From the NCBI RefSeq assembly GCF_037041345.1, contig NZ_CP146287.1, positions 1,615,501-1,679,500 of the forward strand: a DNA stretch of 64,000 nucleotides, in the 5' to 3' direction. The first letter of the stretch is position 1. Each line of letters starts with the position of its first letter. Shown here in pieces: positions 33,929-42,190 of this stretch. The position numbers were made by a program, and so were the translations under genes. This DNA comes from Abiotrophia defectiva ATCC 49176. Lineage in GTDB: Bacteria > Bacillota > Bacilli > Lactobacillales > Aerococcaceae. The notes under the pieces were generated by a model, which saw only the letters and a program-made list of their open reading frames with translations, was not told the origin of the DNA and did not search any database.

Positions 33929-36900
33929 TTACTCTCTTTCACGTTTAGGACGAAGACCTAAGATTCCTAAGAAGGAGAGGACTAGTCCACCTAGGACAAA
34001 GCCAGATGGGCTCTCACCCGTCTCGGGCAGGCGGTCCTCATGGCTAGCCGCTGCTAACACCTTGTCACCAGCAGGTCTAGTTTGGCTTGCATGTGTTTGG
34101 TCTTCTGGCCCAACCGGATCACTTTGTCCTGGTTGACTCGGTTCTTGACTTTGTTCTGCCTTAGCGAATACTAAGGCGTAGTGGGTAAAGTGTGGCCCCT
34201 CAAAGACAACCCGGCCATCTTGAACTTGGAAAGGCAAGCTTTGGGCTGGCCCGTCCTCAGGCAAGAAGAGTACTTGCTCTACTGTTTGATCTTGAGGCGA
34301 TGGTAGACTGACCTTAGCAGGGTATTGCGTATCCACATCTTGACCCTGAGCGTCTTGGCCTTCAATATCGTAGACAAGGGCCTGCCGTCCTGCCAAAGCT
34401 TGTTTTTCGGCTTCCGTCAGGTCTTCTGGCCCTAGCTTACCGACCTTGAGACCTGTAATATGACTTGGCTCCAGCCCTGAGAAGGCCACGGTCACATCGT
34501 GACCTGGGTCATGCAAGACGGTTGGCGTCACTTTCTTAGCTGCTAAGATAGATTCTTCAAGTTGCGCCTTAGCTGCTGCAAAGTCTGCCGGACTTACCAA
34601 GTCTTGGTCCATCAAGGTCCGTGCCTGACTGACTTGTTTGCTTAGTTTGTCCTTTAATTCAGGATCTTGTAGACGATTCGCCCAGTCCTGACCTAATGAG
34701 GCCACTGCCCCTAGAACCAGGCGCGCCTCGTCGTGCCCTTTCTGACCGGATAGATTGCCTAGGGCCTTATTCAAATTAGCGAGTGCCGCATCTACCTGAG
34801 CTTGCTCAGCAGTCTGCGCTGCCTTGACTAAGTCCTGAGCCTTGCTGACACTATCCTTAAGGGCCTCCTGCTCTTCTGGGGTCGCAAATTGATAGCGATA
34901 GTGTGGAAGAAGGCGCTCAACTTCAGCTAATTTCTGGTTGAGATATTCGAAGTTAGCTTCTTCTTTTTCCACCCAAACAGAGAAGTCCACGCTAAAGTCT
35001 TGATAGTGCAGAGTTACTTTCTGCTCACCTAATCGTTGAGGGTCATAACCAGAGACTGTAACACCTGAATCTTGGAAGGTATAGGTGTGGTGGCTTTGGT
35101 CTGAATACACTACTTGGAATCTGCCCTTGGATAAATCCAAGTCTTGGCCAGGACGATAGTGTTGATTTGGCAGAGTCGTAATAGCCAGATGGGTAATTTC
35201 CTTACTGTCATCGTTCGAGTCGGCCTTAGCCACGTAGACTCTCAGCTTTTGATCCAGAGTTTGGCCCAGGTAGCTGACAACTAGATCTTGAGCACCCAGC
35301 TTAGTCGCGTCATAACCGCTGACTGTCACCCCAGGGTGGGTCAGGTTAACGAGTTGATCCTCCTTGGCTCCTTCTAGACGAACCCGCAATTTACCGCCCG
35401 CTAGATTCAAGCCATCCTTGACATGATAGACCGTTTGCTCTAAGCCTTGTTCCAGGCTGACTGCTTGAATCTTTTGATGGGCGCTAGTGGCATCTACCAA
35501 GACTGCGGATAGGTTGCTAGCTTCCTTGCCTTCTTCCCAGGTCTTATAGTAGAGCAAATGGCTGCCTTCTGCTAAACGAACTGGTTGGAAACTGTAGTCT
35601 CCCGCTTGATCAGCCCTTACTTCCCCTAATAGCTGAGTCGCTTCCCGGTCAGCATAGAGTCTTACTGTGGCCTTGGCAGGCACCTTGTTCAAACCAACTT
35701 GGACATAGCCATTTCCCAAAGATTGAGCGGCCACATTAGCCATTGGCAGGTTGGTGGATTCTTTGGAAGCAGCTTGTTCATACATCTTCCAGTTATAGAT
35801 ACGAATGGCCCCCCAAGGCGTTCCGTTATGGGAAGTTACCACATCCAAACGCCATTCTTGAGCAGTGATTGGTCGATCTAGGTCCACATCCGTTACATGA
35901 GCGCGGTTGCCACGAATTGATTTAGCCAATAACCATTCCCCGGTGGTCATATCCTTGTAGTAGAGGTCAAAGTCGCGGGTATTCATGAGACCATCATTGA
36001 CAGACTCGCCACCAGCCCCAGCATGTTCAACCACCCATCGGCGGACCGTTCTGACCTGGCTAAGTTTAATGTCGACATGGCCTTGAGGATCTAGAATACA
36101 CCATTTGTCGGCATTAGAGGTAATGGTCCCGTTCAACATGGCGTCAGCTGGCTCAGAACCATCGCTAGGACCGGAAGCAAAGGTCACAGTAGCTCCTGGC
36201 ACAATATTAGGTGCCTGCTCTTGTGGTTGGGTCGTATCAGACGTGGTCATTTGCCAGTCAAAAGTCGCATAGCCGGCTTCAGACCGCAAGCCATTCTTGC
36301 CCACCGCTACTACCTTGAGCCGTTGGGTCGTCCCACTAGCATCCTGTGGTCGAGACACTTTAGCCAAATAAATATGGTGGTTAGATGAACCTGTCAGTAA
36401 ATGCCATTTATTAGGTGCGACTTCTTGATAGACTTCATAGTAATCCGCATTGGCACTTGGCGTAAAGGCTAGATGGGCTTGGGCCTGACGGCTAGAGCTG
36501 AGTTGCTTGGATACTACTTGGACTTGGCTTGGGGCCACAGGGGCTGTTGCCGTCTTCAAGAGGTCGATTTGCCCTAGGTTGAAGCGATAAGCAGCTTGAT
36601 CCGTCTCACTTTCAAAGGCAAACTTAATGGCATAGATAGTCTTGCCCTTCAAGCTAGATAGGTCCAAAGTATCTTGGTGCCAGTCTTTGCCTGGCCTTAA
36701 GTCAAAGTAATGGAAGCTATCAGCACTATAGTTAGCCTGAGTGGCTAAGCCGACCCGGACACGGCTTCCTAGGCCACCTTTGTGGGCTAGCTTCAACTGC
36801 GTAGTCTCACCCACAGCTAATTTGGTGGCGTAAAGCATGGCTTCTTCTGGGTTCTTAGCTCCTAATCGACCTGAAAATTGAAGCGAGTTCCCGCCGTTAT

Positions 36901-38494
36901 AGGCATCTTCAAAGTCATAGTCACCCTTAAGGCCGGCCTCCCCATTCTTAGAGCGAATCCACCAACGCCAGGTTGGTAAAATACCAGACACCGACCGATA
37001 GTTCCATTCAGAGTCTTTAGAGACTTTGCCATCTATATACCAACGTTTACCGTGACCCGTATTGAAGCTGGTGTGGAATTGGTCGCCTAGAATGGCCGTT
37101 TTGTCAGCGATGTAGCCAGACAAGCCATACCAAGTGCTATCTTCTGGTTTTGGCTTGGTTGGGTCTTGTTGCAAGCCCGTCCAGAAGTTATTTTCTTCCC
37201 GGTGATAACTTTCCCCGGTGGTCCCAATGCCAAGAATGGAATCCGGTGCAAAGAGTCCTAAGGAAGTCCGAAGCTTGCCTTGGTCATCTAGCAAGTCCCA
37301 GAATGGCACCTGGGTCTTATAAGAGTTCTTCTGTAATTCAAAGCCCATATAGACATCATACTGGGAGCGATTGACCGCCTTAGCGCTATTGACCGATTCA
37401 TCCACCGATGCCTTACCCCAGTTGAAGTTGGCGAAGAATTCGTCGACTGGGACAGGACCTTGTGGTTTTTCTGCCTTCATGTAATCGCGGTTAACTTCTG
37501 TTAGGGCGTTTTGGTGATTACGTTGGCCGTTAATATCAAAGGCATCATACCAAGAAAATTTGAGATTCACTTTTTGCTCGGCTGCATATTGTTTAGCATA
37601 GAGCATGAACTGCCGCATCTTCTCACCCTTGCCATAGAGGCCATGGCCGGTGGTTTCTTGGTTAATAAAGTAGCCATCATAGCCATAGTATTTGGCTACG
37701 TCAACCAGCTTGCGCGCGAGCGGGAAGGTGTTAGAGCCTTCTTGATCTTCTTGCAAGAATTCCAAGAAACGTTTGCGGTCGGCACGACTCGTGGACCAGT
37801 TGAAGAAGAGGGTCCCATAGACTGGCACCCCATTGCGGTGGCCAGCATCAATGACATCAGGGCTTGGCACTAACCCATCCCAAAAGACCATGGAATCAAG
37901 GTATTGCCAGTGGTCGAAGGCATAGGTCTTAAACTCCTCGCCCCCAACAGAGGCATGGTCTTCTGCCTTAGCATTCATATTCGATAAGGCTTGAACCTTA
38001 GCATCAGGGTTAGCCGTTGGGTTGACCACATGTCCTTGATAACGTGAAGCGAGGGGGACACTGGCCCGGTTAATTTCATCATCCTGACGCGCTCCCGGTT
38101 GCCAATCTAGGAGTTCTTGCCAGTTTTGGAACTTCACTTCCTTTGGCTTGACCTCTCCACCTTGCTTTTGCGGTGTGTCAGGCACTTCTTGAGCCGGGGC
38201 AGGATTAGCGCTGGCTTGGTTGCTTTCTGCACTCGCTTGACTGGTCTGATCTGACTCACTGCTAGCAGGGCTTGGGGCTGGCTCTTCACTTAGGCTCGAA
38301 CTGTCACTAGGGGGCGTGGCAGCTTGGCTGACCTCGGTTTTGGGACTAAGCTGGTCTAAGGAAGCCTCTGTATCTGAAGTCACCACTTCTTCTGCCGCTA
38401 CCCGAGGGGCTCCGGCCAACAACAAACCAATGGTCAGGGAAGAGGCTAGGGCTGCCTTCATCTGCCAATGGGGGGAAACACTTGTCTTGCTCAT
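33929..38494 (-). CDS. Cell-wall-anchored endo-beta-N-acetylglucosaminidase, GH85 (Endo-D-like)
   Basis: The 1521-residue protein has a signal peptide (to about residue 35, VAAEE) and a Ser/Pro/Gln linker. The GH85 barrel runs from about residue 120 to 500, with WQYLDSMVFWDGLVPSPDVIDAGHRNGVPVYGTLFFNW and the catalytic pair Asn278 and Glu280 in FINQET. Carbohydrate-binding beta domains follow, including a discoidin-like segment (about 760-920). Two bacterial Ig-like repeats share GVTVSGYD, and helical repeats come next. The LPETG sorting signal begins at 1489, then a hydrophobic stretch and RERE. Sortase would anchor it to peptidoglycan. GH85 enzymes cut between the two core GlcNAc residues of N-glycans. 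Start: ATG at 38494 after AAAGGAG. Confidence 0.95.
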   Translation of the reverse strand: MSKTSVSPHWQMKAALASSLTIGLLLAGAPRVAAEEVVTSDTEASLDQLSPKTEVSQAATPPSDSSSLSEEPAPSPASSESDQTSQASAESNQASANPAPAQEVPDTPQKQGGEVKPKEVKFQNWQELLDWQPGARQDDEINRASVPLASRYQGHVVNPTANPDAKVQALSNMNAKAEDHASVGGEEFKTYAFDHWQYLDSMVFWDGLVPSPDVIDAGHRNGVPVYGTLFFNWSTSRADRKRFLEFLQEDQEGSNTFPLARKLVDVAKYYGYDGYFINQETTGHGLYGKGEKMRQFMLYAKQYAAEQKVNLKFSWYDAFDINGQRNHQNALTEVNRDYMKAEKPQGPVPVDEFFANFNWGKASVDESVNSAKAVNRSQYDVYMGFELQKNSYKTQVPFWDLLDDQGKLRTSLGLFAPDSILGIGTTGESYHREENNFWTGLQQDPTKPKPEDSTWYGLSGYIADKTAILGDQFHTSFNTGHGKRWYIDGKVSKDSEWNYRSVSGILPTWRWWIRSKNGEAGLKGDYDFEDAYNGGNSLQFSGRLGAKNPEEAMLYATKLAVGETTQLKLAHKGGLGSRVRVGLATQANYSADSFHYFDLRPGKDWHQDTLDLSSLKGKTIYAIKFAFESETDQAAYRFNLGQIDLLKTATAPVAPSQVQVVSKQLSSSRQAQAHLAFTPSANADYYEVYQEVAPNKWHLLTGSSNHHIYLAKVSRPQDASGTTQRLKVVAVGKNGLRSEAGYATFDWQMTTSDTTQPQEQAPNIVPGATVTFASGPSDGSEPADAMLNGTITSNADKWCILDPQGHVDIKLSQVRTVRRWVVEHAGAGGESVNDGLMNTRDFDLYYKDMTTGEWLLAKSIRGNRAHVTDVDLDRPITAQEWRLDVVTSHNGTPWGAIRIYNWKMYEQAASKESTNLPMANVAAQSLGNGYVQVGLNKVPAKATVRLYADREATQLLGEVRADQAGDYSFQPVRLAEGSHLLYYKTWEEGKEASNLSAVLVDATSAHQKIQAVSLEQGLEQTVYHVKDGLNLAGGKLRVRLEGAKEDQLVNLTHPGVTVSGYDATKLGAQDLVVSYLGQTLDQKLRVYVAKADSNDDSKEITHLAITTLPNQHYRPGQDLDLSKGRFQVVYSDQSHHTYTFQDSGVTVSGYDPQRLGEQKVTLHYQDFSVDFSVWVEKEEANFEYLNQKLAEVERLLPHYRYQFATPEEQEALKDSVSKAQDLVKAAQTAEQAQVDAALANLNKALGNLSGQKGHDEARLVLGAVASLGQDWANRLQDPELKDKLSKQVSQARTLMDQDLVSPADFAAAKAQLEESILAAKKVTPTVLHDPGHDVTVAFSGLEPSHITGLKVGKLGPEDLTEAEKQALAGRQALVYDIEGQDAQGQDVDTQYPAKVSLPSPQDQTVEQVLFLPEDGPAQSLPFQVQDGRVVFEGPHFTHYALVFAKAEQSQEPSQPGQSDPVGPEDQTHASQTRPAGDKVLAAASHEDRLPETGESPSGFVLGGLVLSFLGILGLRPKRERE

Positions 38495-38533
38495 ACTTCT
38501 AACTCCTTTCATATTTGGTCTTGCTTTACCCCC

Positions 38534-38539
38534 ATTATA
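38534..38539 (-). promoter_or_regulatory. -10 box of the GH85 gene
   Basis: Perfect TATAAT on the minus strand directly downstream of a cre-like sequence. No convincing -35 box is visible. Confidence 0.55.
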
Positions 38540-38553
38540 TGACTGCGCTTACA
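38540..38553 (-). promoter_or_regulatory. cre box (CcpA site) at the GH85 promoter
   Basis: TGTAAGCGCAGTCA matches TGWAANCGNTNWCA at 13 of 14 positions (the mismatch is A for T at position 10). It abuts the -10 box, where bound CcpA would block RNA polymerase. Confidence 0.75.
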
Positions 38554-38655
38554 CAATAACTATCTCAAAACTATAGATAAATTATCAGAAATTATGGCTG
38601 TTGCGGGCTCCCCTCTTGACTAGAGAATACTTGTTCTTATCAGCCTCTACATAAG

Positions 38656-38685
38656 ATAAAAAACCCGCCAAAAGGCGGGTTTAAA
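38656..38685 (-). terminator. Terminator of walJ
   Basis: AACCCGCC and GGCGGGTT arms around TTTT, then T residues on the minus strand. Confidence 0.85.
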
Positions 38686-38698
38686 TTCAGGTGATTAA

Positions 38699-39508
38699 TT
38701 AAAGGTACTTAAGCGGCGTCGCTAGTTCTGGATCGGTCATATGAACCTTGAGCCGACGACCGACTTCAATATCATGTTGTTCTAGAATACCCGTACAGGT
38801 AGAGAGGGCTAATTCCTTGGTGTTATTTTCCTTGCTCAAGTGGCCCAAATAAATATCTTGGGTGCTGGTCCCTAACATATCGACCATGGCCAGGGCCCCA
38901 TCTTCGTTAGACAAATGGCCCTTATCGCCCAAAATCCGTTGCTTAAGCGACCAAGGATAGGCGCCATAGCGCAACATTTCAATCTCGTGGTTAGATTCAA
39001 TCAGATAGGCGTTGGCATTCTGCAAGAGGCTACGAAGTCTTTCGCTGACATAGCCTGAGTCCGTCAACATGACGAACTGCTTATCTCCCTGTTGGAAGGC
39101 ATAGAATTGAGGCATGGCCGCATCATGGCTGACTTGATAGGTTAAGACATCCAAGTCCCCGAAGGTCACCAACTGATCTGGTTCTAACTCGCGACGGTTG
39201 TCAGGGTCAATAGCCCCCAGCATCCCATCCATGGCTTGCCAGGTTGCCTTATTAGCATAAACTGGCAAATTATATTTGCGGGATAGAACGCCTACCCCAT
39301 GAATATGGTCCTTATGTTCATGCGTCACCAAAATGGCATCCACATCGGCCACACTGCGGTCAATCTGGGCCATCAAAGATTCTATTTTCTTGCCACTCAA
39401 ACCCGCATCGACCAAGAGTCGTTGGCGGTCTGACTCCACATAGGTGACATTGCCGCTACTACCAGACGCCAAGATTGAAAATCTTAAGCCATTGGCATTC
39501 TGGCTCAT
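38699..39508 (-). CDS. walJ: MBL-fold metallohydrolase of the WalJ/YycJ family
   Basis: The 269-residue protein starts just before FSILASGSSGNVTYVES, has DAGLSGKKIES and the metal-binding motif THEHKDHIHG (about residues 60-69), a later His (QVSHDAAMP) and a GHLSNEDGA motif. These mark the WalJ/VicX/YycJ branch, linked to cell-division control and DNA repair. In most Lactobacillales it ends the walRK operon; here walRK is absent and the gene sits alone between two glycosidase genes. The ATG at 39508 has GCAGGAA close upstream. A GTG seven codons earlier is possible. Confidence 0.88.
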   Translation of the reverse strand: MSQNANGLRFSILASGSSGNVTYVESDRQRLLVDAGLSGKKIESLMAQIDRSVADVDAILVTHEHKDHIHGVGVLSRKYNLPVYANKATWQAMDGMLGAIDPDNRRELEPDQLVTFGDLDVLTYQVSHDAAMPQFYAFQQGDKQFVMLTDSGYVSERLRSLLQNANAYLIESNHEIEMLRYGAYPWSLKQRILGDKGHLSNEDGALAMVDMLGTSTQDIYLGHLSKENNTKELALSTCTGILEQHDIEVGRRLKVHMTDPELATPLKYL

Positions 39509-39654
39509 TTCCTGCACTCTTACTATCACACACTCGCCTACTTCCCTATCTTCAAATCACACGCTATCTAAGACCCTCTGGAATTTTTCACCTAGTCTCA
39601 TCTCCACTGTCTAGTATACGCAAAAGGGCCCTTCAGTGCTAGTGATATGCGCAT

Positions 39655-39683
39655 AAAAAAGAGGCCAGTTTTACCTAGCCTCT
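39655..39683 (-). terminator. Terminator of the alpha-L-fucosidase gene
   Basis: AGAGGC and GCCTCT arms with partial inner pairing, followed by six T on the minus strand. Confidence 0.75.
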
Positions 39684-39691
39684 ATGTCCAT

Positions 39692-41002
39692 TTAATCCTT
39701 CAATTCAATCTTCAGCACGGCATCAACTTGGTTAGGTAGGAGATAAGTATAGTGCTCTACTTCCCCCATTTGGACGAAGGTCAAGCCTGGAAAGGCCTTG
39801 ATATTCCAACTGTCCGAAACCTGGAGCTCTGAGCCATCATTCAACCAAGAAATACGTTTGATTTGATCGCGGTCAATGCCTGGCAAATAAAGGGGCCCAA
39901 TCGGTTGCTCGAAGAGATGGGCGTAGATGGTCTGGCCTTTGCGCGTATAATAGCCCCAGTCAGGTTTTGGCAGGTCTGCATAGCCACAGCCATAGATACT
40001 CTCCGCATGTAAATCCATCCAGTCAGAAAAATCACGCAGAATGGCCTGACTTTCGGCTGGGAAGCGACCTTGAGCGGTTGGCCCAATATTGAGCAGCATG
40101 TTACCCTCCTTGGCCACGCACTCCACTAACTTATGAATGAGCGTTGCCGATGATTTATAGTGATGGTCTCTAGCGTGATAGGCCCAGTTATTATTCATGG
40201 TCAAGCAGAGTTCCCAAGGGACAAAGTTTCCGGCTTCGTTGCGGATGCCCTCATGTGGTACCACTTGCTCAGGACTGACAAAATCCCCAGCATAGTCGCT
40301 AATAGTCTCAGTTATAATACTGCCAAAGCCCTCGCCAGATGTCTCCAGACGATTATCAATCAAAATCCAAGGCTGATGGCCCCGAACGAGCTCAATCAAT
40401 TCTTGGGCCCGCCAAGCCTGACCATACATTTTGCCATAAGAGAAGTCAAACCAGAGGATATCCAATCGGCCATACTGGGTCACTAATTCTTCGACCTGGC
40501 GGTGCATATAATCGACATAACGATTGAAATCTTGGCCAGGGTCAGCCGCCTCTTGCTTACGGGGATGATAAGGGTCGCCTGCATGTGGATAGTCAGGATG
40601 GTGCCAGTCTAAGAGACTGTAATAGAGGCCAACCTTGAGTCCTTCAGCACGTGCAGCGTCGACAAATTCCCCTACCAAGTCCCGGCCACAAGGGGTATTA
40701 GTCGCCTTATAGTCCGTCCACTGACTATCAAAGAGGCAGAAACCGTCGTGGTGCTTAGCCGTCAAAATCATATACTGCATGCCTGCCGCCTTAGCCTGTC
40801 GCGCCCATTCCTGGGGCTGGTAGCCCTCGGGATTGAAGCAGTCTAGGTAGCTAGGGTATCTTTCCACGATTCCTGGGTCATGACTGTATACCCACTCACC
40901 TCGGGCGGGAATGCTGTAAAGCCCCCAGTGTAGAAACATGCCAAAACGCGCCTGACGGAACCATTGCGTCCGTTCCATAATTTGAGCCAGAGTCTGGGTC
41001 AT
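39692..41002 (-). CDS. Alpha-L-fucosidase, GH29
   Basis: The 436-residue protein opens with WFRQARFGMFLHWGLYSIPARGEWV, the typical GH29 start, then LTAKHHDGFCLFDS (about 70-85) and the nucleophile region DILWFDFSYG with Asp186. It has no signal peptide, so it probably acts in the cytoplasm on imported fucosylated oligosaccharides, or is released by other means. I chose the ATG at 41002 with AGGAGG upstream. Its promoter carries a cre box. The neighbouring GH85 and GH2 enzymes suggest use of core- or antenna-fucosylated host glycans (inference). Confidence 0.93.
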   Translation of the reverse strand: MTQTLAQIMERTQWFRQARFGMFLHWGLYSIPARGEWVYSHDPGIVERYPSYLDCFNPEGYQPQEWARQAKAAGMQYMILTAKHHDGFCLFDSQWTDYKATNTPCGRDLVGEFVDAARAEGLKVGLYYSLLDWHHPDYPHAGDPYHPRKQEAADPGQDFNRYVDYMHRQVEELVTQYGRLDILWFDFSYGKMYGQAWRAQELIELVRGHQPWILIDNRLETSGEGFGSIITETISDYAGDFVSPEQVVPHEGIRNEAGNFVPWELCLTMNNNWAYHARDHHYKSSATLIHKLVECVAKEGNMLLNIGPTAQGRFPAESQAILRDFSDWMDLHAESIYGCGYADLPKPDWGYYTRKGQTIYAHLFEQPIGPLYLPGIDRDQIKRISWLNDGSELQVSDSWNIKAFPGLTFVQMGEVEHYTYLLPNQVDAVLKIELKD

Positions 41003-41076
41003 GAGCGCCCACCTCCTGGGTTGATAGATGAAAACTTCATTTTGTGTCCTCCTAAAATAATGTCGATTGCACATCT

Positions 41077-41105
41077 ATTATAGCTCCAAAAGACAGCGTT
41101 TACAA
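41077..41105 (-). promoter_or_regulatory. Promoter of the alpha-L-fucosidase gene
   Basis: TTGTAA, 17-base spacer, perfect TATAAT on the minus strand, 75 bases before the start codon. Confidence 0.8.
41091..41104 (-). promoter_or_regulatory. cre box (CcpA site) over the -35 region of the fucosidase promoter
   Basis: TGTAAACGCTGTCT matches TGWAANCGNTNWCA at 13 of 14 positions (the last base differs). It overlaps the -35 box by five bases. Confidence 0.78.
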
Positions 41106-41224
41106 TAACTTGCTAGATTTTCCTATTATTCCAATAAATACAACACTTGTAAGCCCCATCATTCAGGTGTAAACTAGTAAGTATAAAGTAATCTTGCTAA
41201 ACTAAATTCGAAGGAGTTGTCCTT

Positions 41225-41797
41225 ATGATTGTTCGTGATACTGTCCAAATGACCTGCCCTCATTGCCAGCATGTCCAAGACTTCGAAGTTCTCTTGCTTG
41301 TGACTGGCGATATGGAGCCCCCGTTGCGTGACCGCATCATTTCAGGCGATTGGGCGACCTTTAGCTGTCAGCAGTGTCAAAAGCAGGAGCGCATCATCTA
41401 CCCTACCCTCTACGAAGACCGCGTTGCTAAGGTCAGAATACACTATCAGCCAAATGAAGCAGAAGCCGCTCAACTCCTCAAGCAACTACCCGACATGGTT
41501 GACTCTTACGGTCCTGACTATGCCGACTACCAAATCCGCCTAGTGACCCATCCCTTGGACTTCATGGAAAAGGTAGCCATCTTCACTGCCGGCTATGATG
41601 ACCGTATCATGGAAGCAGTCAAACAGGCCTTAAAACAAGCCGACGGCCTACCTCATGACCTAGTCGACCTCTACTTCGGACTTAACCCTGAAGGAGATAA
41701 ATTGTTCTATCTCTACACCCCTTCCGGCTTGCTGGGACTAGACTTTGATGAGGCACTCTACCAGCAAGTGGCTGAGCGGGCTCCTGAATTCAAGTAA
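41225..41797 (+). CDS. CpXC domain protein of unknown function
   Basis: The 190-residue protein opens with MTCPHCQHVQDFEV and has a second Cys pair, FSCQQCQKQERIIYP, at about residues 50-58. The two pairs would bind one zinc. This CPxC-type layout defines a family of small uncharacterised Firmicute proteins. The rest is a mixed alpha-beta domain. GAAGGAG precedes the ATG. It is monocistronic and directly borders the CRISPR remnant. Confidence 0.85.
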   Translation: MIVRDTVQMTCPHCQHVQDFEVLLLVTGDMEPPLRDRIISGDWATFSCQQCQKQERIIYPTLYEDRVAKVRIHYQPNEAEAAQLLKQLPDMVDSYGPDYADYQIRLVTHPLDFMEKVAIFTAGYDDRIMEAVKQALKQADGLPHDLVDLYFGLNPEGDKLFYLYTPSGLLGLDFDEALYQQVAERAPEFK

Positions 41798-41856
41798 GAA
41801 CAGGTTTTTGTGGTCGATCAAGAGTGGATAGCTCAAGAAACTTGGATTTAGAAATC

Positions 41857-41897
41857 AAAAAAGAGACTGGATGTTTAATGAATCCAGTCTCTTTTTT
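41857..41897. terminator. Bidirectional terminator between the CpXC gene and the CRISPR array
   Basis: Arms of 16 bases with core GAGACTGGAT and ATCCAGTCTC around a 9-base loop, with A run on the left and eight T on the right. It ends the CpXC transcript and could also stop leftward transcription of the array. Confidence 0.85.
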
Positions 41898-41898
41898 T

Positions 41899-42132
41899 TG
41901 TAGTTAAGCATTCAAAACAACACAGCTCTTAAATGAGGTGATGTGCAGATTTTGCACTTCACCTGTTTGGTAAGCATTCAAAACAACATAGCTCTAAAAC
42001 GAGGTGATGTGCAGATTTTGCACTTCACCTGTTTGATAAGCATTCAAAACAACATAGCTCTAAAACCACTCGCCACCGGTCAGAGCGTAGTTGCCAGTTT
42101 GGTAAGCATTCAAAACAACACAGCGCGTTAAA
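41899..42132 (-). CRISPR. Small type II-A CRISPR array (three spacers) without cas genes
   Basis: Two near-identical 36-base repeats occupy 41965-42000 and 42031-42066 (one difference). Read on the minus strand they start GTTTTAGAGCTATGTTG and end ATGCTTACCAAAC, the type II-A repeat form. A degenerate repeat at 41899-41934 has changes at both ends, as expected of the trailer end. The fourth copy (42097-42132) is the tracrRNA anti-repeat. Spacers are exactly 30 bases: 41935-41964 and 42001-42030 (identical) and 42067-42096 (different, GC-rich). Transcription would run leftward. There is no separate leader, because the tracrRNA occupies that place, and no cas gene lies in the window. Confidence 0.92.
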
Positions 42133-42190
42133 ATAAGGTTTTATCCGCAATCAACTCTGATGAGTGAGCACCGATTCGGTGCTATTTTTT
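42097..42190 (+). ncRNA. tracrRNA of a type II-A CRISPR-Cas9 system
   Basis: The anti-repeat (42099-42121) pairs with the array repeat with one mismatch. The crRNA GA against tracrRNA GCG forms the usual bulge, and then GTTAAAATAAGG completes the lower stem. The nexus region TTTTATCCGCAATCAAC, a small ACTC/GAGT hairpin, and the last hairpin GCACCGA/TCGGTGC with a T run (42168-42190) follow. These correspond one by one to the nexus and hairpins of the Streptococcus pyogenes tracrRNA. It would guide RNase III processing and Cas9 loading. The 5' end and promoter are not evident, since the upstream sequence is spacer and repeat. Confidence 0.92.

Noticed and set aside
42067-42096. Matching the third spacer to a gene in the window
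   Set aside because: I noticed no matching stretch by eye; a proper search is needed, so no target is claimed.
41943-42131. A 62-residue open frame through the repeats
   Set aside because: It is an open frame produced by the CRISPR repeats and duplicated spacer; it has no ribosome binding site and repeats the same peptide.
41899-42190. Idea of a natural single-guide RNA fusing a repeat to the tracrRNA
   Set aside because: Repeats and tracrRNA lie on opposite strands, so one transcript cannot contain a sense repeat joined to the anti-repeat.
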